A stretch of DNA of 64,000 nt, from the NCBI RefSeq assembly GCF_029813785.1, contig NZ_JARVKY010000014.1, positions 124,001-188,000 of the forward strand, in the 5' to 3' direction. Numbering within the stretch: position 1 is the stretch's first letter; every line of letters begins with the position of its first letter. This stretch comes from Streptomyces sp. DH41. GTDB taxonomy: Bacteria; Actinomycetota; Actinomycetes; Streptomycetales; Streptomycetaceae. A program made the translations under genes and the position numbers. The notes under the pieces are model-generated. The model saw only the letters and a program-made list of their open reading frames with translations, was not told where the DNA came from and did not search any database. Shown here piece by piece: positions 58,333-64,000 of the stretch.

Positions 58333-59010
58333 CGCCGCCTGCGCCTCGTCCAGTACGCGGTGCAGCCGCTCCACGTCGGCGCGCACGCGCGCGTGGTCGA
58401 CGCCGGCGTCCCCGTGCTCGCGCTCCGCCTTGGCGGCGATCAGCTCGGGCAGGTAGTCCGGGGCGGCGTCGACCTCGCCGAGGAGCGTGGGCAGGTGGGG
58501 CCGCACCTCGCCGCCGCGCATCAGATGGATGCCCGTGAGCAGCGCCCGGAAGGTGTACAGCAGCGGCTTCAGCTCGCCGGTCTTCTCGAACAGCCGCCAC
58601 TGGGTGTTCGCGAACCCCCGGTAGTGGTGGGCGTGGTGGCTGGTGAGGACGCCCGGCGCGAGGGCGGCGAGCTCTCGGTGCGCGTCGGTGGTGTGCACGA
58701 CCAGCGGTGACAGCAGCTGCTCCAGCACGTAGCCGTTGCGCCGCAGCATCAACCGTACGAACTTGCGCAGGTCGTGCGTGACCAGGTCCATCTCGACGCC
58801 GTCCCGGTCCCACATCCGCGACCTGGTCTCCTCCGGCTCGCGCAGCCCGACCAGGTCGGCGGCCGGCAGCAGGTGCACGCCGCGCAGGTCGACGTCCGAG
58901 TCGCGGGAGGGGAAGCCGTAGAGGTGGGCGCCGGAGACGGTGGCGAACAGCACCGGGAAGGGCTGTTCGGCCACCACCGGGGCCAGGTCGATGTCCAGGG
59001 CGTCGATCAC
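58249..59010 (-). CDS. COG3541-like nucleotidyltransferase, paralogue 2
   Basis: A 253-residue paralogue of the convergent gene. The NTase core is TVSGAHLYGFPSRDSDVDLRGVHLL, with Ser26-Gly27 and metal-binding Asp39 and Asp41. VTHDLRKFVRLMLRRNGYVLEQLLSP then GFANTQWRLFEKTGELKPLLYTFRALLTGIHLM form the helical part. GTG 59010 starts 4 bp after the ADP-ribosylglycohydrolase stop, so the two are co-transcribed and probably coupled. Its 3' end overlaps paralogue 1 by 84 bp. The function is unknown; the link to ADP-ribose/NAD enzymes is by operon position. Confidence 0.85.
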   Translation of the reverse strand: MIDALDIDLAPVVAEQPFPVLFATVSGAHLYGFPSRDSDVDLRGVHLLPAADLVGLREPEETRSRMWDRDGVEMDLVTHDLRKFVRLMLRRNGYVLEQLLSPLVVHTTDAHRELAALAPGVLTSHHAHHYRGFANTQWRLFEKTGELKPLLYTFRALLTGIHLMRGGEVRPHLPTLLGEVDAAPDYLPELIAAKAEREHGDAGVDHARVRADVERLHRVLDEAQAASALPDAATSHDALHDFVVRIRLDRPEG

Positions 59011-59014
59011 GCGC

Positions 59015-60037
59015 TCAAGCGTCCCAGAGCGCCCCGAGGGCCAGCAGGTCGCCCCGGTACTCGATGCGGTCGGCCCACTCGGCCGGCCAGGCGTCGGCGC
59101 CCAGGTACGCGCCCGCGAAGGCGCCCGCGAGGCAGGCGATGGAGTCGGAGTCGCCGGAGGTGCAGGCACCGCGGCGCAGGGCGGTCAGCGGTTCGTCGAC
59201 GAAGAGCAGGAAGCAGAGCAGCCCGGCGGCCATCGCCTCCTCGGCGATCCAGCCCTCGCCGACCACCAGACAGGGGTCGGTCTCCGGCGAGACGGTGCGC
59301 ACCGCGTGCTGGAGGCGGTCGAGTATCGCCAGGCACTCGTCCCAGCCGCGGGCGATGAAGTGCTCGGGCGTGGGGTCCTGGGCGCGGGTCCACAGGTCAC
59401 CGAGCCAGCGCTCGTGGTAGCGGGTGCGGTTGTCGTAGGCGTACGACCGCAGCAGCCCGACGAGCCCGGTCGGCTCGGCGCCCTCGCGGAGCAGCCGGAC
59501 GGCGTGCGCGGTGAGGTCGGAGGCGGCCAGCGCGGTGGGGTGCCCGTGCGTGAGCGCGGACTGCAACTGGGCGGCTCCCGCCCGCTGTTCGTCGCTCAGG
59601 CCGGGGACGAGTCCGACCGGCGCGACGCGCATGTTGGCGCCGCAGCCCTTGGAGTGGATCTGGCTGGCGTCCTGCCAGGGGCGGTCCGGCCGCTCCAGGA
59701 GGTCGCAGGCCCTGAGGCAGGTGTTGCCCGGGGCCCGGTTGTTCTCCGGCGACCGGTTCCAGGCGATGAACTCCCGCCGCACGGGCTCGGCCATTCCCTC
59801 GGGCGTCAGCACTCCGCGATCCATGGCCGTCCGCAGCGCCTTCCCGAGCGCCAGCGTCATCTGGGTGTCGTCGGTGACGATCGCGGGCCGGGGCAGTTCC
59901 ATCTCCCGCCAGGGGCCGCACTTGGCGAGGATCGCCGGGACGTCGTTGAACTCGGTCGGGAAGCCCAGTGCGTCCCCGAGGGCGAGGCCGGTGAGCGCTC
60001 CGGTGGCGGCGCGCTTGGTGACGGTGGTCGTGGTCAT
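59015..60037 (-). CDS. ADP-ribosylglycohydrolase family protein (DraG-like)
   Basis: A 340-residue enzyme of the ADP-ribosylglycohydrolase fold, which removes ADP-ribose from proteins, nucleic acids or small molecules. The dinuclear-metal motifs are visible: GDALGFPTEF near 21, TDDTQMTLAL (55-64) and SGDSDSIACLAGAFAGAYLG near 293. It is larger than DraG of nitrogen-fixing bacteria. Its start overlaps the NrtR-type regulator stop by 4 bp (ATGA), and the nucleotidyltransferase follows 4 bp after its stop. The target is unknown. NrtR control of such genes has been described for other bacteria. Confidence 0.93.
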   Translation of the reverse strand: MTTTTVTKRAATGALTGLALGDALGFPTEFNDVPAILAKCGPWREMELPRPAIVTDDTQMTLALGKALRTAMDRGVLTPEGMAEPVRREFIAWNRSPENNRAPGNTCLRACDLLERPDRPWQDASQIHSKGCGANMRVAPVGLVPGLSDEQRAGAAQLQSALTHGHPTALAASDLTAHAVRLLREGAEPTGLVGLLRSYAYDNRTRYHERWLGDLWTRAQDPTPEHFIARGWDECLAILDRLQHAVRTVSPETDPCLVVGEGWIAEEAMAAGLLCFLLFVDEPLTALRRGACTSGDSDSIACLAGAFAGAYLGADAWPAEWADRIEYRGDLLALGALWDA

Positions 60038-60753
60038 GCGGGGCGTCCTTCCCGAGGGGTGCGGAGCAGGGGCGGGTGCAGGGTGGTGGCCGGGCCCGCG
60101 CGGTACAGCGCGGCCGGTTTGCCGCGGCCGCCGGTGAGGCGGGCCTCGCCGGGGACCTGTTCGACGAAGCCCGGGGTGGCGAGGACCTTGCGGCGGAAGT
60201 TGGGCCGGTCGAGGGCGGTGCCCCACACGGTCTCGTAGACCTGCCGCAGCTCGCCGAGCGTGAACTCGGCCGGGCAGAAGGCGGTGGCCAGGCAGCTGTA
60301 CTCCAGCTTGGCGCCGACGCGTTCCCGGGCGTCGGCCAGGATCCGGTCGTGGTCGAAGGCGAGGCCCTGGGCCTTGTCGTACGGGGTCCAGCGGGCCTCG
60401 GCCGCGTCGCCGCCGCCGCGCGGTTCGGGAGCGTCGGGCAGCAGGGCGGCGAACGCGACCGACACGACCCGCATCCGGGGGTCGCGGCCGGGTTCGCTGT
60501 AGGTCCGCAGCTGTTCCAGGTGCAGTCCGCTCACGTCGGACAGGCCGGTCTCCTCGGCCAGCTCCCGGCGGGCCGCCGTCTCCGCCGACTCGTCCGGCAG
60601 CAGAAAGCCGCCGGGCAGTGCCCGGCGGCCGGCGTACGGCTCCTGCCCCCGCTCGACGAGCAGCACGTGCAGCGCGCCCGCGCGGAGCGTGAGGACGGCG
60701 AGATCGACGGTGACGGCGAAGGGTTCGAAGGCGTACTTGTCGTAGCCGTGCAC
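60034..60753 (-). CDS. nrtR: NrtR-type Nudix transcriptional regulator
   Basis: A 239-residue protein. The N-terminal Nudix domain has a complete Nudix box (GFLLPDE-x7-REL-AEETGL, about 48-70), so hydrolytic activity is not excluded. The C-terminal winged helix (about 160-225) has LGELRQVYETVWGTALDRPNFRRKVLATPGFVE and GGRGKPAALYR, as in NrtR repressors of NAD metabolism, which sense ADP-ribose. GTG 60753 is preferred over 60759 because AAGGGGG lies at proper distance. A 37-bp palindrome covers the region just upstream, including the ribosome binding site. It is the first gene of the block. Confidence 0.9.
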   Translation of the reverse strand: MHGYDKYAFEPFAVTVDLAVLTLRAGALHVLLVERGQEPYAGRRALPGGFLLPDESAETAARRELAEETGLSDVSGLHLEQLRTYSEPGRDPRMRVVSVAFAALLPDAPEPRGGGDAAEARWTPYDKAQGLAFDHDRILADARERVGAKLEYSCLATAFCPAEFTLGELRQVYETVWGTALDRPNFRRKVLATPGFVEQVPGEARLTGGRGKPAALYRAGPATTLHPPLLRTPREGRPA

Positions 60754-60760
60754 AGTCACC

Positions 60761-60797
60761 CACCCCCTTAATAGTCACTCAGACTATAAAGGGGGTG
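60761..60797. promoter_or_regulatory. 37-bp near-perfect palindrome, probable NrtR operator and rluB terminator
   Basis: Two 16-bp arms (60761-60776 and 60782-60797) flank ACTCA and agree at 15 of 16 positions. The core is ATAGTC-ACTCA-GACTAT (60771-60787), and outer parts are CACCCCCTT and its complement. It begins 8 bp upstream of the nrtR GTG and includes its ribosome binding site. It also follows the rluB stop by 37 bp, so the GC-rich outer arms could form a terminator for scpA-scpB-rluB. Confidence 0.8.
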
Positions 60798-60833
60798 GGT
60801 GGCCCGTCACAACCCTCGGAGGGGATCGGCGGC

Positions 60834-61985
60834 TTAGAGCTCGACCTCCTGCATCAGCATTCCGACCTCCGTGTTGGACAGCCGGCGCAGCCAGCCCGAC
60901 TTCTGGTCGCCCAGGGTGATCGGGCCGAAGGCGGTCCGCACCAGCTTGTCGACGGGGAAGCCCGCCTCCGCCAGCATCCGGCGGACGATGTGCTTGCGGC
61001 CCTCGTGGAGGGTGACCTCGACCAGGTAGTTCTTGCCGGTCTGCTCGACGACGCGGAAGTGGTCCGCGCGCGCGTACCCGTCCTCCAGCTGGATGCCGTC
61101 CTTGAGGCGCTTGCCGAGGTCGCGCGGGATCGGGCCCACGATGTGCGCGAGGTAGGTCTTCTTCACGCCGTACCGGGGGTGGGTCAGGCGATGGGCCAGC
61201 TCACCGTGGTTGGTGAGCAGGATGACGCCCTCGGTCTCGGTGTCGAGCCGGCCGACGTGGAAGAGCCTGGTCTCACGGTTGGTGACGTAGTCACCGAGGC
61301 ACTGCCGGCCGTCCGGGTCCTCCATGGTGGAGACGACGCCGGCGGGCTTGTTGAGCGAGAAGAACTGGTACGACTGCGTGGCGACGGTCAGGCCGTCGAC
61401 CTTGACCTCGTCCTTCTCCGGGTCGACGCGGCGGCCCTGCTCCAGCACGATCTCGCCGTTGATCTCGACGCGCGCCTGCTCGATCAGCTCCTCGCAGGAA
61501 CGCCGGGAGCCGTAGCCCGCGCGCGCGAGGACCTTCTGCAGCCGCTCACCCTCCTGCTCGGCGCCCGGGAAGGTCTTGGGCGGCTTGACGTCCTTCTTGC
61601 CCGCATACCGCTCGCGGTTGCGCTCCTCGGCCCGCGCCTCGTACTCGCGGGACGTGGCCGGGACCGAGCGTCCCCGCTGGAGGGGCTTCTTCGGCCCGCC
61701 CTTGGCGCCGCCGCGGGCCGCCGGGCCGCGACCCGACTTCGGGCCCTCGTGCGTGGCGCCGGGACCCACGTCGTAGCGCCGCTCCTCGGGGCGCGGGTTC
61801 TTCGGACGGCCGGCGCCCTGCCTGTCGTCACGGTTGCCACCGGCGCCGCGGGGGTTACCGCGGCCACCGCTGCTCTGGCCGCGGGGGTTACCGCGGCCAC
61901 CGCTGCTCCCGCCGCGGCCGCCGCTGTTGCCACCACGGCTCCCGCCGTTGTTTCCGCTGCTGTTCCTGCCGCTGCTGCTTCGCAT
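60834..61985 (-). CDS. rluB: 23S rRNA pseudouridine synthase RluB
   Basis: A 383-residue protein. The C-terminal half is a standard RluB/RsuA enzyme: S4 domain (GERLQKVLARAGYGSRRSCEELI, near 150), then catalytic FHVGRLDTETEGVILLTNHG containing the active-site Asp. HEGRKHIVRRML closes the core. It makes pseudouridine at the position equivalent to E. coli 2605. The N-terminal 140 residues are disordered: Arg-Gly-Gly/Asn/Ser repeats (SRGGNSGGRGGSSGGRGN) and a basic linker. ATG 61985 shares a base with the scpB stop (TGATG); the alternative TTG 61988 is less likely. Confidence 0.95.
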   Translation of the reverse strand: MRSSSGRNSSGNNGGSRGGNSGGRGGSSGGRGNPRGQSSGGRGNPRGAGGNRDDRQGAGRPKNPRPEERRYDVGPGATHEGPKSGRGPAARGGAKGGPKKPLQRGRSVPATSREYEARAEERNRERYAGKKDVKPPKTFPGAEQEGERLQKVLARAGYGSRRSCEELIEQARVEINGEIVLEQGRRVDPEKDEVKVDGLTVATQSYQFFSLNKPAGVVSTMEDPDGRQCLGDYVTNRETRLFHVGRLDTETEGVILLTNHGELAHRLTHPRYGVKKTYLAHIVGPIPRDLGKRLKDGIQLEDGYARADHFRVVEQTGKNYLVEVTLHEGRKHIVRRMLAEAGFPVDKLVRTAFGPITLGDQKSGWLRRLSNTEVGMLMQEVEL

Positions 61986-62638
61986 CAAAGTTCCGTATTG
62001 TCGTCTGCGTCCTCGGAATCCGGGGCGTCCGGATCGAACGACGGGACCCCTTCCAGTGTCTCGGCCTCGATCGCCGCCGCCTCCGGGAGGAAGGGCGCGA
62101 GCTCCGGGAGCTCGTCCAGGCCTCGCAGGCCCATCCGCTCCAGGAAGTAGTTCGTCGTCACGTACAGGATCGCACCTGTTTCGGGTTCCGTGCCCGCCTC
62201 CTCCACCAGACCCCGTTGCAGGAGGGTGCGCATCACGCCGTCGCAGTTCACGCCGCGCACCGCGGAGACGCGGCCGCGGCTGACCGGCTGGCGGTAGGCG
62301 ACCACCGCGAGGGTCTCCAGCGCGGCCTGCGTGAGGCGGGCGTGCTGGCCGTCCAGGACGAAGCCCTCGACGGCCGCCGCGTACGCGGGGCGGCTGTAGA
62401 AGCGCCAGCCGCCCGCGATCAGGCGCAGCTCGAAGCCGCGGCCCTGGACGGTGTACTCGTCGGCCAGCTCGCGCAACGCGTCGGCGATCTGCCGCCGGGG
62501 CCGCTGGAGTATCCGGGCGAGGTGCTCCTCGGTCGCGGGCTCGTCGACGACCATGAGGACGGCTTCGAGGGCGGGCCCCAGTTCGAGGTCGGCGACGGAC
62601 TCCGGCCCGCCCGCGGCCTCCGCGGTCTCCTCACTCAC
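61985..62638 (-). CDS. scpB: Segregation and condensation protein B
   Basis: A 217-residue ScpB, the winged-helix partner of SMC-ScpA in chromosome segregation. Conserved parts are ALEAVLMVVDEPATEEHLARIL at the first winged helix. LTQAALETLAVVAYRQPVSRGRVSAVRGVNCDGVMRTLLQRGLVEE and TGAILYVTTNYFLERMGLRGLDELPEL follow. GTG 62638 overlaps the scpA stop by 4 bp. The acidic 25-residue tail is typical of actinobacterial ScpB. Confidence 0.97.
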   Translation of the reverse strand: MSEETAEAAGGPESVADLELGPALEAVLMVVDEPATEEHLARILQRPRRQIADALRELADEYTVQGRGFELRLIAGGWRFYSRPAYAAAVEGFVLDGQHARLTQAALETLAVVAYRQPVSRGRVSAVRGVNCDGVMRTLLQRGLVEEAGTEPETGAILYVTTNYFLERMGLRGLDELPELAPFLPEAAAIEAETLEGVPSFDPDAPDSEDADDNTEL

Positions 62639-64000
62639 GCCTTCCGCTCCTCCTCGGTCTTCTCCGGCGGCCGGTCGAACTCGTCGGTCACCACCGGCTC
62701 GGTGTCCCCATCCCCGCCCGTCCAGCGCACCAGCAGGTCGCCGAGCGCGGTCTCCTGGTCCAGCTCGACGGCCTTCTCCCGGTACAGCTCCAGCAGGGCG
62801 AGGAAGCGGGCGACGACGGTCAGGGTGTCGTCGGTGTCCTCGACCAGGAGGCGGAAGCTGGCCTCTCCCAGTTCCTTGAGCCGGGCGACGACGATCCCGG
62901 CCTGCTCCTGCACGCTGACCAGGGGCGCGTGGATGTGCTCGACGTACACCTGCGGCTTGGGCCTGGGCTGCATCGCCTTGACGGCCAGCTTGGCGAAGCC
63001 CTCCGGCCCGATGCTGATGACGACCTCGGGCAGCAACTCGGCGTGGTGGGGTTCCAGGCCGACGGTACGGGGGTGGCGCCGGGCCTCGGCCTCGAGCCGT
63101 TCGTTGAAGATCTCCGCGATCTGTTTGTACGCGCGGTACTGGAGCAGCCGCGCGAAGAGCAGGTCGCGGGCCTCCAGCAGTGCCAGGTCCGCCTCGTCCT
63201 CCACCTCGGCGGCGGGCAGCAGCCGGGCCGCCTTGAGGTCGAGCAGGGTGGCCGCGACCACCAGGAACTCGGTCGTCTCGTCGAGGTCCCAGTCCGGTCC
63301 CCGCGCCCGGATGTGTGCCATGAACTCGTCGGTCACCTTGGACAGGGCGACCTCGGTGACGTCCATCTTGTGCTTGGAGATCAACTGGAGGAGCAGGTCG
63401 AAGGGCCCCTCGAAGTTGGCGAGCCGCACCTTGAAGACACCGTCGCCGCCGTCGTCGGGCACACCCTCGGGGTGAACGGGTGACGCCTCCGCGACCTTCG
63501 GCGGGCGCTCGGCCCCACCTCCCGGCGGCCCCGTCGACGCCCCGGACCCGGAGGAGGCGCTCGCCGTCTCACCGTCGACCGCTGCCACGGCGGGCTCCGG
63601 AGCACCCCACGCCACGCTCTCGCGGCCCGCGGGCCCGTGTGCCGCCCCGGGAGCCTCCGGAGCGACGACGGACGCCTGCGGCCCGCTTCCCGGGACGACG
63701 GCGGGCGCCGGCGCCACGGCGGGCGGCTGCGGCACGGGCTCCGGCCGAGGGGACGCCGGGGCCGTCTCCGGCTCGTCCCGCGGACCGGCCTTCGGGCGGG
63801 AGTCCTCAGCCTCCGGCTCGGGTGCCGTGGGCGAGGCCGCCGCAGAGGTCGCGTCGTCCCATGACGAGGGCGCCGAGACCGTGGTGTCGGGCGGCTGCCC
63901 GGATGCCGCCCGCGCGACCGCGGGCCCGGGGGGCTCGTCGGCGGACGGCACCGCGTCGGGGGCGCGGGGCGCCTCGGGGCGCCGCGGAACCGGCGGAGCC
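62635..64000 (-). CDS. scpA: Segregation and condensation protein A, start possibly beyond window
   Basis: The kleisin subunit of the SMC complex. The conserved core begins FKVRLANFEGPFDLLLQLISKHKMDVTEVALSKVTDEFMAHI and runs through EFLVVAATLLDLKAARLLP to the C-terminal winged helix FLALLELYREKAVELDQ. A Pro/Ala/Glu-rich segment of about 170 residues precedes the core. GTG 63951 is a possible start but lacks a ribosome binding site. The frame stays open with the same composition to base 64000, so the true start may lie outside the window. It is coupled to scpB by GTGA. Confidence 0.92.
   Translation of the reverse strand, partial: APPVPRRPEAPRAPDAVPSADEPPGPAVARAASGQPPDTTVSAPSSWDDATSAAASPTAPEPEAEDSRPKAGPRDEPETAPASPRPEPVPQPPAVAPAPAVVPGSGPQASVVAPEAPGAAHGPAGRESVAWGAPEPAVAAVDGETASASSGSGASTGPPGGGAERPPKVAEASPVHPEGVPDDGGDGVFKVRLANFEGPFDLLLQLISKHKMDVTEVALSKVTDEFMAHIRARGPDWDLDETTEFLVVAATLLDLKAARLLPAAEVEDEADLALLEARDLLFARLLQYRAYKQIAEIFNERLEAEARRHPRTVGLEPHHAELLPEVVISIGPEGFAKLAVKAMQPRPKPQVYVEHIHAPLVSVQEQAGIVVARLKELGEASFRLLVEDTDDTLTVVARFLALLELYREKAVELDQETALGDLLVRWTGGDGDTEPVVTDEFDRPPEKTEEERKA

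Overview
This 64 kb window is chromosomal DNA from a high-GC actinomycete, almost certainly a Streptomyces. The evidence is very strong G/C bias at third codon positions, many GTG and TTG starts behind GGAGG-type ribosome binding sites, 4-base ATGA/GTGA overlaps between genes, streptogrisin-type proteases, a SepF-like cell-division protein and an LAxTG sortase substrate. From memory, gene content and order match the S. coelicolor core-chromosome stretch around SCO1704-SCO1770. No CRISPR array, tRNA, rRNA, prophage or secondary-metabolite cluster was seen.

Left third (1-20.2 kb): the end of an ArsR-type regulator, an alcohol/aldehyde dehydrogenase pair, a decayed IS605-type TnpB element, an orphan sugar-ABC ATPase, a citrate transporter with an MFS exporter, a molybdopterin oxidoreductase, a TetR regulator and a lipoprotein. 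Then come homogentisate dioxygenase (hmgA) with a GntR/UTRA regulator, a stand-alone Type ISP-like specificity protein, an anti-sigma factor remnant, and a Ser/Thr kinase whose 3' end overlaps that of a secreted SGNH lipase.

Middle (20.8-48.7 kb): two GT2 glycosyltransferases overlapping a polysaccharide deacetylase (a cell-surface glycan operon), an AAA ATPase, a YecE/DUF72 protein, small regulators and acetyltransferases, and a cell-wall-anchored AA10 LPMO. A MarR regulator faces a cupin gene across two matched operators. The mutagenesis pair dnaE2 plus a catalytically degenerate Y-family (ImuB-like) protein lies behind a perfect LexA box. Next are two S1 serine proteases, a protein with an extreme Cys-rich tail divergent from sflA, a glutaryl-CoA-dehydrogenase-like gene, a DHA2 drug exporter, a membrane mannosyltransferase and a PAP2 phosphatase.

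Right part (48.9-64 kb): a WYL regulator and several unknown proteins, then a housekeeping cluster read leftwards: scpA-scpB-rluB and aroH-tyrA-cmk-plsC-der. Between rluB and aroH sits an accessory block: an NrtR-type Nudix regulator, an ADP-ribosylglycohydrolase, two COG3541-like nucleotidyltransferases whose 3' ends overlap head-on by 84 bp, and a Rieske protein. A 37-bp near-perfect palindrome overlies the nrtR start region. This block is the best candidate for an undescribed system in the window.

Two cross-window signals stand out. A 17-bp operator-like sequence, 15/17 identical, lies just upstream of both the aldehyde dehydrogenase (about 3.06 kb) and the acyl-CoA dehydrogenase (about 43.78 kb), which suggests a shared regulator. 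Several gene ends also carry tandem repeats or strong hairpins.
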